Assembly: GCF_002127585.1 (NCBI RefSeq)
Contig: NZ_NEGZ01000007.1
Coordinates: 20,019-84,018 of the forward strand
Length of the DNA stretch: 64,000 nucleotides
Source: Janthinobacterium sp. GW458P
Lineage (GTDB): Bacteria > Pseudomonadota > Gammaproteobacteria > Burkholderiales > Burkholderiaceae_D
Direction of reading: 5' to 3'
Shown: piece by piece, positions 10,672 through 19,242 of the stretch
How the letters are laid out: every line of letters begins with the position of its first letter
Numbering within the stretch: the stretch's first letter is position 1
Notes under the pieces: generated by a model
What the model was told of the DNA's origin: nothing
The model's database searches: none
Seen by the model: only the letters and a program-made list of their open reading frames with translations
Made by a program: the position numbers and the translations under genes

Positions 10672-11412
10672 CTAGCGGCCTTGGCGCTGGCGCACGTCCG
10701 ACAGCAGGCGCGTGAATTCCTTCTTGACGACGCCATAGCATTCGCACACCTGGCCTTCGAGGCCGGCGCGGTCCTGCACGGTGATATGGCCGCGCCGGTA
10801 GCTGATGAGGCCGCGCTGCTGCAGGCGCCCCGCCGCTTCCGTCACGCCTTCGCGGCGCACGCCCAGCATATTGGCGATCAGCTCCTGCGTCATGGTCAGC
10901 TCGCGGTTCGGCAGGCGGTCCATGGTCAGCAGCAGCCAGCGGCACAATTGCTGCTCCACCGTATGGTGGCGGTTGCATACGGCCGTCTGCGACATTTGCG
11001 TGATCAGCGCTTGCGTATAGCGCAGCAGCAAACGCATGACGGGCCCGGCGCGGTCGAACTCTTCCATCAGCAGGTGGGCCTTCAGCCGGTAGCCGACGCC
11101 GCCCGTCTGCACGACGGCGCGGCTCGGCGTCGAGTTGCCGCCCATAAACAGCGACACGCCCACGATGCCCTCGTTGCCCACGCCGGCAATCTCGGACGAA
11201 CCGCCGTTTTCCAGCAGGTAATGGATGGAAACGATGGCCGTGGTGGGGAAGTACACATGCTGCAGCTTGTCGCCCGAGTCGTAGATCACGTCGCCGAGCA
11301 ACATGGAGACTTGCTCCAGATGGGGGGCCAGGCGCGCGAAATCGGCGTCGAGCATGGCGGCGAGCAAATGGTTTTGATTCGGGTTGTGCAGCTGGGCATG
11401 CGGACTCGACAT
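10672..11412 (-). CDS. Crp/Fnr-family transcriptional regulator
   Basis: 246 residues from ATG 11412, which has an AGGAAA sequence upstream; ATG codons at 11481 and 11538 give longer versions. The N-terminal half is a cyclic-nucleotide-binding-type beta roll (LGDVIYDSGDKLQHVYFP, GVGNEGIVGVS). The C-terminal helix-turn-helix reads TMTQELIANMLGVRREGVTEAA. No N-terminal cysteine cluster of the FNR type is seen, so an iron-sulfur oxygen sensor is unlikely. Related Crp-like proteins with this GxxGIVG block are common beside sensory genes. A perfect inverted repeat lies upstream of the gene and may be its own operator. Confidence 0.88.
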   Translation of the reverse strand: MSSPHAQLHNPNQNHLLAAMLDADFARLAPHLEQVSMLLGDVIYDSGDKLQHVYFPTTAIVSIHYLLENGGSSEIAGVGNEGIVGVSLFMGGNSTPSRAVVQTGGVGYRLKAHLLMEEFDRAGPVMRLLLRYTQALITQMSQTAVCNRHHTVEQQLCRWLLLTMDRLPNRELTMTQELIANMLGVRREGVTEAAGRLQQRGLISYRRGHITVQDRAGLEGQVCECYGVVKKEFTRLLSDVRQRQGR

Positions 11413-11542
11413 GGGCAGGTTTCCTGGTTTCCAGTCGTCAGCTAGGGGGTAGATGAAAGGCGTCCGAACGAGGGTCGCCATGGTGTGCAGCGTAACACAC
11501 TGCTTGCACGGTGGACCGACTATATTTCTTGCTGGCATGAAT

Positions 11543-11564
11543 GTCCGTTCGGTAGCGAACGGAC
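11543..11564. promoter_or_regulatory. Perfect inverted repeat, possible regulator operator
   Basis: GTCCGTTCG and CGAACGGAC flank a four-base spacer (GTAG). It lies in the divergent region between the Crp/Fnr gene and the GGDEF-EAL gene, with no T-run after it, so it is more likely a protein-binding site than a terminator. Binding by the adjacent regulator is inference. Confidence 0.5.
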
Positions 11565-11650
11565 GCTGAATCGCCGCCCATCCTACAGTCGGTCACTGCC
11601 AGGGCTGCCCGATCATGGGTCGGCGCCGGCGCTGCTCACCGGACGCCATC

Positions 11651-13747
11651 ATGCAATCATTCTTCAAGCGCATCTCCATTTCCGTCTCCACCTCGGCCCT
11701 GATCACCCTGGCGGTCGGGCTGTGCCTGACGGCGCTGTGCTACGCCTCGGCGCGGCAAATCGAAACGGAAACCGCCCGGCTGCTGCTGCAGGACCACGCC
11801 GGCAGCCATGCGCTGCGTGCTGCCATGCTGCCGGCCCACGGCCTGAGCCTGGACGCCAACCGCCGCGGCTCGCTGTACGTGTTGCTCGGTGGAATGTTAT
11901 CGAGCCTGCTGGCCACGGCCTATGTGTACCAGCTGGTGTCGCGCAACTCCGTGATTGCCCGCATCACGGGCGAACGCACGGCAGCCTTGCAGTTCGCCAA
12001 TTTGCGCCTGTCCGAGGATATCGCCGCGCGCATGCGCAATGAAAAGTCGCTGCGTTTGCGCGAACGCATCATCGAAGTGTCGGCCAATGCCATCATCCTG
12101 TGCAGCGCCGACGCGCCCGGCTACCTGATCGAATACGTCAATCCCGCCTTCGAGCGCATCACCGGCTATGCGGCCGGCGAAGTCATCGGCCAGCGCCTGG
12201 AAGACTTGCAGGGGCCGGAACATGTGCGCCAGGACATGCACGCCATTACCGCGGCCCTGCGCGAACAGCGCGAAGGCAAGGCCATCGTGCGCAATTTCCG
12301 CAAGGATGGCAGCACGTACTGGAGCGAGCTGTTCGTCGCGCCCGTGCGCGACGATGGCGATGGCGCCGTCAGCCACTTTGTCGTAGCGCAATACGACATC
12401 AGCACCGTCATGCGCTTCGAGCAGGAACTGGAATTCCAGTCGCGCCACGATATCCTCACGGGCCTGGCCAACCGTCTATTGCTGCGCGAGCGGCTGGAAC
12501 AGGCGATGGCCGTGGCGCGCCGCAGCACCCTGCCCCTGTGGGTGGTGTTCATCGACCTCGACCGCTTTAAATTCGTCAACGACACCCTGGGCCACGACGC
12601 GGGCGATACCCTGCTGAAACTGATCGCCGACCGCCTGCGCGCCGCCACGCGCGAAGTCGATACGGTGGCGCGCCTGGGCGGCGACGAATTCGTCCTGCTG
12701 CTGCCGCAACATGCCAACAGCGACCCGGGCCAGCTCATCCTGCAGCGCGTGCTGGACGCCGTGGCGCAGCCGCTGCTGGTGGGCGGCCATGAATTCTTTC
12801 TCACGTGCAGCATGGGCGTGGCCACCTATCCGCTGGACGGCGACAGCGCGGAAACCCTGATCAAGCATGCCGACATCGCCATGTACCGCGCCAAGGAACA
12901 GGGCCGCAACCACTGGCAAAGCTACGCGCCGGCCATGAATGCCAGCATGCTGGCCCGGCTGAACCTGGAAAGCGAGTTGCGCCATGCGCTCGAGCGTGGC
13001 CAGTTCCACCTCGTGTACCAGCCGCAGGTGGAACTCGACAGCGGCAAGATCGTCGGCATGGAAGCGCTGCTGCGCTGGCGCCACCCCACCCTGGGCGCCA
13101 TTGCGCCCGGTGAATTCATCCACCTGGCCGAGGAAATGGGCTTGATCGTGCCCATCGGCGCCTGGGTGCTGCACACGGCGTGCGCGCAAGCGCGGGCGTG
13201 GCAACGGGAGGGACTGGGCGGCTTGCGCCTGGCCGTCAATTTGTCTGCGCGGCAATTCCGGCAAAGCAGCTTGCTGCAATCGGTGCGGGAAATATTGGCC
13301 GTGACAGGCCTGGAAGCGCGTTTCCTGGAGCTGGAGTTGACGGAAAGCATGATGATGCAGGACGTGGAACAGGCGATCGCCACCATGGGCAAGCTCAAGG
13401 CATTGGGCTTGCTGCTGTCGATCGACGACTTCGGCACCGGCTATTCCAGCCTGGCGCACCTGCGCCGCTTCCCCATCGACGTATTAAAAATCGACAAATC
13501 CTTCGTCTGTGACCTCACGCACAGCGACGACGACGCGGCCATCGTGCAAGCCGTCATCGCGCTGGCGCACAGCCTGCGCCTGAAAGTGATTGCCGAAGGC
13601 GTGGAAACGGCACAGCAACTGGCCTTCCTGCGCCGGCACGGCTGCGACCAGATGCAGGGCTATCTGTTCAGCCGTCCGCTGGCCGCGCCCGCCTTCGAAC
13701 AATTACTACGCCAGGGCAGCACCTTGCCTGCCCTGGCGATGGTTTGA
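11651..13747 (+). CDS. PAS-GGDEF-EAL protein (cyclic-di-GMP turnover) with a shortened extracytoplasmic part
   Basis: 698 residues. Two membrane segments (about 12-32 and 74-94) flank only some 40 residues of periplasmic sequence. A PAS/PAC domain (about 130-255), a GGDEF domain and an EAL domain follow. The diguanylate cyclase signature is intact (GGDEF at 343-347) with a product-binding I-site RxxD (334-337). The EAL motif is at 471-473, and the other phosphodiesterase motifs ([28 protein letters not shown]) are present, so both activities look possible. The sequence around the second membrane segment resembles that following CHASE domains, yet the CHASE domain itself is absent. ATG 11651 is preferred over ATG 11615; neither has a good ribosome-binding site. 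Confidence 0.9.
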   Translation: MQSFFKRISISVSTSALITLAVGLCLTALCYASARQIETETARLLLQDHAGSHALRAAMLPAHGLSLDANRRGSLYVLLGGMLSSLLATAYVYQLVSRNSVIARITGERTAALQFANLRLSEDIAARMRNEKSLRLRERIIEVSANAIILCSADAPGYLIEYVNPAFERITGYAAGEVIGQRLEDLQGPEHVRQDMHAITAALREQREGKAIVRNFRKDGSTYWSELFVAPVRDDGDGAVSHFVVAQYDISTVMRFEQELEFQSRHDILTGLANRLLLRERLEQAMAVARRSTLPLWVVFIDLDRFKFVNDTLGHDAGDTLLKLIADRLRAATREVDTVARLGGDEFVLLLPQHANSDPGQLILQRVLDAVAQPLLVGGHEFFLTCSMGVATYPLDGDSAETLIKHADIAMYRAKEQGRNHWQSYAPAMNASMLARLNLESELRHALERGQFHLVYQPQVELDSGKIVGMEALLRWRHPTLGAIAPGEFIHLAEEMGLIVPIGAWVLHTACAQARAWQREGLGGLRLAVNLSARQFRQSSLLQSVREILAVTGLEARFLELELTESMMMQDVEQAIATMGKLKALGLLLSIDDFGTGYSSLAHLRRFPIDVLKIDKSFVCDLTHSDDDAAIVQAVIALAHSLRLKVIAEGVETAQQLAFLRRHGCDQMQGYLFSRPLAAPAFEQLLRQGSTLPALAMV

Positions 13748-13754
13748 CCAGGCG

Positions 13755-14810
13755 TTAAAACGCGTGGCGCAAGCCGATGTTCAGCGCGCGGTTGCCCGTG
13801 CCCACTTCCGTGGCGTTGCCCACCATGTAGGCGGCGTCGTTGCGGTTGCGGATATGCGCGTAGGCAGCATATACCTTGCTGCGCTTGGACAAGGCATACG
13901 TGGCGCCGATGGCCAGCTGCTGCGCGTCGCGGTTGGCCGCGTTGCGGTCATCCTTGCGCACATACGAGGCCAGCAAGGTCGTTGCGCCCAGCGGCACGGA
14001 CACGCCGACGATGGCGTCGCGGCTGTCGGTCGAAGCGGCGGGCGCCTGCGCCGCGCCATACGGGTTTTCCGCGAAGAACATCGAGCTGCCCTCGCCCGTG
14101 TTACGGCCATAGCCGGCGAACGCCGTGGCCACGCCGAAGTTGTAATTACCGGCCAGAATGGTGTTGTTCGCGTCAGCCTTGCCCGGCTCGCCGGCACGGC
14201 TCTGGCGCGCCAGGCGCAGGGTCAAAGGACCGTTGACATAGCCCAGGGCCAGGCCCAGCGAACGTTGATCTGCCGCAATACCCGTGTGTTCGCCAAAGCC
14301 GTACATGACGGTGGCCGTCACGCCGCGCAGCTCGGGCGAGGTGTAGCGCACGGTATTGTCGATGCGCGTGGCCGAAAAGCCGGCCAGGTTGGTCGCCGCG
14401 CCGGCAAAGCCGCCTTCGAAGGGGTCGGCCACGTCCGTCAGCGCCTGGCTTTGCAGGTTGTACTGGCGGCCCACGGTCAGCATGCCCAGCGGGCTGTCGA
14501 TGCCGACAAAGGCCTGGCGGCCGAACAGCTGGCCCGCCTGGTCGGAGCGGCCCGTGTCGCCCTGCACGCCCGCTTCCAGGGTGAACACGGCTTGCCAGCC
14601 ATTGCCCAGCGCTTCCGTGCCGCGCAAGCCCAGGCGCGAACCGGCCGAGATGCCGCTGGTGAGCTTGCTGACGCCGCCTTCCTGCACCAGGCCCGCATCC
14701 ATCAAACCATACATGGTGACGGAAGACGGATCGACGGACGACTGGGCTTGGGCGGCAGGCAAGGCGCCCACGGTGGTGGCAAGAGCGGCAACGATGGCGA
14801 TTTTTTTCAT
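13755..14810 (-). CDS. Gram-negative general porin (trimeric, betaproteobacterial type)
   Basis: 351 residues with a clear Sec signal peptide (MKKIAIVAALATTVGALPAAQAQ) and then SSVTMYGLMDAGLV, the usual first strand of betaproteobacterial porins. Conserved blocks include SRLGLRGTEALGNGWQAVF, FGRQAFVGI, GMLTVGRQYN and the C-terminal strand NIGLRHAF ending in phenylalanine, the outer-membrane assembly signal. It allows diffusion of small hydrophilic solutes. It ends seven bases from the GGDEF-EAL stop, tail to tail. ATG 14810 is selected for the signal peptide. Confidence 0.93.
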   Translation of the reverse strand: MKKIAIVAALATTVGALPAAQAQSSVDPSSVTMYGLMDAGLVQEGGVSKLTSGISAGSRLGLRGTEALGNGWQAVFTLEAGVQGDTGRSDQAGQLFGRQAFVGIDSPLGMLTVGRQYNLQSQALTDVADPFEGGFAGAATNLAGFSATRIDNTVRYTSPELRGVTATVMYGFGEHTGIAADQRSLGLALGYVNGPLTLRLARQSRAGEPGKADANNTILAGNYNFGVATAFAGYGRNTGEGSSMFFAENPYGAAQAPAASTDSRDAIVGVSVPLGATTLLASYVRKDDRNAANRDAQQLAIGATYALSKRSKVYAAYAHIRNRNDAAYMVGNATEVGTGNRALNIGLRHAF

Positions 14811-15250
14811 GCTGATTTCCTTGTAAAAGCGACACCAGGAAAGCGGCGGCCACGGCAAGGCCACAGGCGGCAAGGCGCCATGCGGGGGATGCCGTATCAA
14901 AAGACGACGCGCCGGACAACAGATCCTGGCTAAGCTGTGGCGGCAGCGGCGTGCAATGACGAGCCGCTTTGATTCCGCCGTGAATGGTGCACCGCTGGCG
15001 GTGCGCGTGGCTCAGGCGCCCGGCCCGAAGGGGACGCACTGAAGGTGGCTGGCATCGCTGATGCGCTGGCCTTGAGACGCGGACGAGTGCTGGATATGAA
15101 ACGTTATACAACCGCGTCTGCTGGCGCCGTCCGCAAGGATGGGGCAGGAGGCGCCGAGGCCGGCATTATAGCATCGGCAGCGCCCCTCTCCCCGTTCTGT
15201 TGCGTGAAAACGACTCGCCAGGCCGCCAAAACACGGCCATGCGGCCGCGT
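14811..15250. other. 440-base region without a convincing gene
   Basis: It lies between the porin start and the end of the Sel1/ankyrin gene. A minus-strand TATAAT at 15170-15165 could belong to a porin promoter with a long leader, but no matching -35 box is visible. No RNA gene or repeat was recognised. Confidence 0.5.
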
Positions 15251-18200
15251 TCACTTCAGCTTGTCGTACAACAACATTTGCCCGTCGCGATCCCAGGCCA
15301 GTTTGCCATCCTCGATGCCGATGACGGCGTGGAAATCGCGCATGCCCGGGCGCGGCGGATACAGCGCAAAACGCAACAGGCCTTGCCGGGCCGGCAGTTT
15401 CACCGTGGTAAAGCCCGTTTCCGGATGGGACAGCACCAGGTGGCGCAGCGGCCCCGCAATCGGCACCTGCCACGGCTGCGTGCCGCTGATGCCATTGGCA
15501 AACGCGGGCGCATCGCCCAGCGCCGCCAGAGCGATATCGGGCACGGCCTCGCCCCGATATTCGACGATGATGCGGGCCGGGCCCGTGGTGGCGTCGCCGG
15601 AGCGCGGCGGCAACAGCGCAAAGGACGCATCGGGCGAGGCCCCATCGCCCTGCAGCAGCAATTCGCCGTCCAGCACCGACCAGCGCCCCTGCGCCGCTTG
15701 CTCATCGGCGCCGTACAGCATCCGGTAACTGAAACGCCCGTCGGCGCGCAGCACGATGTGCGACGCGACCTCGGCCCTGTGCCCCAGCGCATAGCGTCCC
15801 GGCAAGCGCCGTTGCAGCGCCAGGTCGGCAGCCTTGTCCTTGTGCGCGGGTGCAGCGGCAACCTCGGCGGGCGGCACCCGCCAGCCGCCCGCCGCCAGGA
15901 TGGCCAGCATGTCATCGCGCCCCGCGGCGCGCAGCGCGCTCCAGTCCTGCGGCGCGAGTTGGCGCAGGCTGCCGGCCAGGCGCGGCAGGCGCGCAGCGAA
16001 GCGCTGGCCCAGCCAGCCGGCAAGCATGTGCTTCGGTTCGTCGGCAAAGGCGGCGATCAGGCGCGGCGCCATGGCGGGGTCGCACTGTTGCGGCGCGGCG
16101 GCAAAGCCATGCTTGAGCAACAAGTTCCAATACGCATCGGACGCGTGCAAGGCAATGTTGACCAGGTTCGACGTGTCCGGCAGGCATACCTTGTCCAGCG
16201 ACAGCGTCGAGTCGCGCGTGACGAGGGCCAGCATATCGGGATTGAGGCTGGCGGCGGCCAGGTCCAGCGCGCCACCCCATGGGTGATCCATGCTTACCTC
16301 GATCCGCGCGCCGCGCGCGAGGAACAGGCGCGCGGCCTCGGTGTTGCCATTGAGAATGGCCTGTTCCAGCGCGCTCTTCTGATTGGCACCGCGCCAGTTC
16401 GGGTCCAGCCCCAGGTCCAGCAGGCGCGGCAGCAGGTCGTCGCGCCGCGCGCGCAGCGCCTGCCGCAGCACCACCGCATCGCCCGGCGCGCGCCGCACAC
16501 TGTCGGCACGCCGCAACATGCCGTGCTCCAGCAACAGCGGCGCCAGTGCGCGCTGCGGCGACTGCACGGCGAGCAGGGCCGCGTTCAAGCCCAACTGGCT
16601 GGCCGGCAAGCCGGCTGCCAGCATCAGGCGCACCCGCTCGACGCCGGCCGCATCGCGCACGGCACGCAGCGCCTCGTCCAATGGCGACCACTTGATGTCT
16701 GCCAGCGGCTGGCGCGCCGCCACGGCCGCCAGCAGCAATGTCAGCACGGCATTATTGTCCGCCGTCGGCGGCAGTTTCAGCGCCAGCCGCAATACGGGGA
16801 ACTCGCCGCCCAGCGGATCGGCGCCCAGGCCCAGCAACAGCTTGACCATCGCCGCGTCGCTATTTTCAACGGCCGCCAGCAAGGGCGGACGATAACCGTC
16901 GCTGACGACGGGCGCGCCCATCGCGGCCAGGCGCACGACCCAGTCCGGTCGCTGGCTGCGCACCGCATGCCACAGCAGCGTCTCCGTTTCCAGGTGCAGC
17001 GCATCGAGCGTCGCCAGCGCTCTCCTGTGCGACTCTTCGGCTGCGGGGCCGACTTGCTGCCATGGCATGCCGGGCACCACCAGCTGGCGCAGCACGTCTT
17101 CGGACGCCGGCTGATGGTTGTACATGGCGCGCATCGCCGCGTCGAGCCAGCGATCCTCTCCCTTTGCATCATGGCGGGGCACGCGCTGCTTGAGCCAGTC
17201 CAGCACGCCGGCGTTGCCCGCTTCGGCGGCGTAGGCGTACAGCGACTTGCCCTGGTCGTCGATAGACGGCGTGGTGCCGGTGGCCAGCATTTTATCGAGC
17301 ACTTCGGTGCCGCGCGTCTGGCCCAGCAAGCGGCTCCAGAGCATGTCATCGGCCAGCGGCCGCTCGGCTGGCCGCGCCGCGCCGTCTTTCTCCGTCCTTT
17401 TCTGTGAATGGCGCAGCTCCGCCATGCGCTGGTCGCCCACCAGATAGGGCAGGCCCGAACCGGCGTCCAGCAAGGCGATCATGTTCGCCGTGCGCTCATC
17501 CGCGTCGAGCAATTCCGGCAGCGTGCCCGCGGCTTCCTGCTGCAGCGCGTATTCCAGCGGCGCCAGCGTGTCATTTCCGGCGCCGTAGTGCCGGACATCG
17601 GCGCCATGGGCCAGCAACAGGCGCACCATCGCGGCGTTGCCATACATGGCCGCCAGGTGCAGGGGCGCGACGCTACTGCCCCCGGTGCCTTCGCCGACCG
17701 GCACGCCGCGCTGCAACAGCAGCGTCATCATGCGCAGCCTGGCCGGCAGCAGCGCGGCGTGCCGCCCGCGTTGCGCCTGGCGGTGCGCCCGCCGCTGCAC
17801 CTGTTGCAACAGAGCGTCGTCCAGACGCGGTTGCGCCTTCTGCCATGCCGATTCGGCTTCGACCAGGCTGTACGCGGGCAAGATCAAGGCGTGCAGCAAG
17901 GTGCGCTCGCCGATCCGGTAAGCGCCCGGCTCGGCGACGCCGGCCAGCAGTTTGCCGAAGGCCGCTTCATCGCCCTCGCTGGCAGCGTCGAACAGCGCCG
18001 TCACCTCTGGCGTCGGCGGCAGCTTGTCGCGCGCCTCGCGCACATAGTGGATCACGCGTTCCATGCCGTGCACCGAGACCTGCGGCAGCGGCATGCCCAC
18101 CTTCCACGCCCGCGCCAGCTGATCCGCTTCGGCGTTTTGCGCCGCATTCATCGCCTTTGCCCAGCCGGCCACGCTGGCGGCGGCCCCCTGCTCTCCGCCC

Positions 18201-19072
18201 GCCGCCGCCAGCTGGCTCAGCATGGAAGCGAGCACATAGTCCTGCGGCACGCCCCGATCCATGCCGTACATCACGGCCAGCTGCAGCTGGGCCTTGGCGT
18301 GGCCGCTTTCGGCGGCCTTGCGCAGCCAGCGGGCGGCCTGCTTTTCATCCAGACCGCCCGTGCCTTTCCAGCACAGCAAGCCCAGCTGGTAGGCGGCTTC
18401 CATGTTGCCGGCCTCGGCGGCGCGGCGGTACCAGTCCTGCGGCGAACGCTGTCCCGTCAGCGACGTCGCCGGCAGGGGCGCGCCCCGCTTCCAGCTGGCA
18501 GCCAGGCGCACGGCTTCATCGACCTGGTCCGGCGACATCCTGCCACGCTGCGCCGGCAGGGACTTCTCCATCGCGGCCGCGCCGCTCCACTCCCTGTCTT
18601 GCTGCGCCAGCAGGTTGAGTGCATATGACAGCACCCGGTCGGCCGGCACGCCTTCGCCCCGTTCATACATTTGCGCCAGTTGCGCCATCGGTTTGCCGGC
18701 GCCCTGCGACGCCAGGCGGCGCAACCAGGGCAGCGCGCGCGCAGGATCCTTCATGCTGCCCGACCAGCTCGTATATAAGGAAACCAGTTTCTCCTGTGCA
18801 AGGCGATCGCCCCCCTTGGCCGCCAGCAGATACCAGCGCCCGGCATCGGCATCGCTGCGCGCCACGTCCGAACATCGCTCCTCGCCCATGTAGATATCGC
18901 CGAGAACCTTTTGCGCCTTGATATTGCCGCCCAGTGCCGGTCCGTGCAATTGGGCCACGGCGTCAACGCAGCGCCCGCGCTGGAAAGAAGCCATCCCCTC
19001 CGGAACGCCGGCGCACGCGCCTCCGGCAGCCAATCCTGCGCCGAACACGGCCAATTGCCACAATTTTTTCAT
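15251..19072 (-). CDS. Large exported Sel1/ankyrin-repeat protein, function unknown
   Basis: 1273 residues. A Sec-type signal peptide (about 1-22) is followed by Sel1-like repeats (about 45-320; for example DWYRRAAEAGNMEAAYQLG and ARWLRKAAESGHAKAQLQLA). Scattered ankyrin-like repeats follow (from about 465 to 960; for example PLHLAAMYGNAAMVRLLLAH and LEQAILNGNTEAARLFLARG). A separate C-terminal domain (about 1088-1273) begins GRYALGHRAEVASHIVLRAD and appears beta-rich. Such repeats mediate protein contacts; the partner is unknown. ATG 19072 is chosen for the signal peptide. It is divergent from valS and not in an operon. Secretion beyond the periplasm or an effector role cannot be judged from sequence. 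Confidence 0.85.
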   Translation of the reverse strand: MKKLWQLAVFGAGLAAGGACAGVPEGMASFQRGRCVDAVAQLHGPALGGNIKAQKVLGDIYMGEERCSDVARSDADAGRWYLLAAKGGDRLAQEKLVSLYTSWSGSMKDPARALPWLRRLASQGAGKPMAQLAQMYERGEGVPADRVLSYALNLLAQQDREWSGAAAMEKSLPAQRGRMSPDQVDEAVRLAASWKRGAPLPATSLTGQRSPQDWYRRAAEAGNMEAAYQLGLLCWKGTGGLDEKQAARWLRKAAESGHAKAQLQLAVMYGMDRGVPQDYVLASMLSQLAAAGGEQGAAASVAGWAKAMNAAQNAEADQLARAWKVGMPLPQVSVHGMERVIHYVREARDKLPPTPEVTALFDAASEGDEAAFGKLLAGVAEPGAYRIGERTLLHALILPAYSLVEAESAWQKAQPRLDDALLQQVQRRAHRQAQRGRHAALLPARLRMMTLLLQRGVPVGEGTGGSSVAPLHLAAMYGNAAMVRLLLAHGADVRHYGAGNDTLAPLEYALQQEAAGTLPELLDADERTANMIALLDAGSGLPYLVGDQRMAELRHSQKRTEKDGAARPAERPLADDMLWSRLLGQTRGTEVLDKMLATGTTPSIDDQGKSLYAYAAEAGNAGVLDWLKQRVPRHDAKGEDRWLDAAMRAMYNHQPASEDVLRQLVVPGMPWQQVGPAAEESHRRALATLDALHLETETLLWHAVRSQRPDWVVRLAAMGAPVVSDGYRPPLLAAVENSDAAMVKLLLGLGADPLGGEFPVLRLALKLPPTADNNAVLTLLLAAVAARQPLADIKWSPLDEALRAVRDAAGVERVRLMLAAGLPASQLGLNAALLAVQSPQRALAPLLLEHGMLRRADSVRRAPGDAVVLRQALRARRDDLLPRLLDLGLDPNWRGANQKSALEQAILNGNTEAARLFLARGARIEVSMDHPWGGALDLAAASLNPDMLALVTRDSTLSLDKVCLPDTSNLVNIALHASDAYWNLLLKHGFAAAPQQCDPAMAPRLIAAFADEPKHMLAGWLGQRFAARLPRLAGSLRQLAPQDWSALRAAGRDDMLAILAAGGWRVPPAEVAAAPAHKDKAADLALQRRLPGRYALGHRAEVASHIVLRADGRFSYRMLYGADEQAAQGRWSVLDGELLLQGDGASPDASFALLPPRSGDATTGPARIIVEYRGEAVPDIALAALGDAPAFANGISGTQPWQVPIAGPLRHLVLSHPETGFTTVKLPARQGLLRFALYPPRPGMRDFHAVIGIEDGKLAWDRDGQMLLYDKLK

Positions 19073-19242
19073 GATCGCCTGAGCTTTCAAATAATATTGC
19101 AAAGATGATAGCTTGAAAAAAATACAATGCGGCAATATTGCGCAATCGTGCGCGGCTTTTCGGGCCATCCAGGCCCGCTATTTGCTGCGCATGCTTTATG
19201 CACCCCTTATAATGGTTCCTTTTGCCAATCACACGCCAAATC

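Noticed and set aside
14811..15250. Possible small protein gene or RNA upstream of the porin
   Set aside because: Only GC-rich overlapping frames without ribosome-binding sites were seen; no RNA structure was convincing.
15200..17407. 735-codon open frame opposite the Sel1/ankyrin gene
   Set aside because: A product of high GC content at third positions on the other strand. Its composition is rich in Arg, Gln and His without domains, and the minus frame has clear repeats and a signal peptide.
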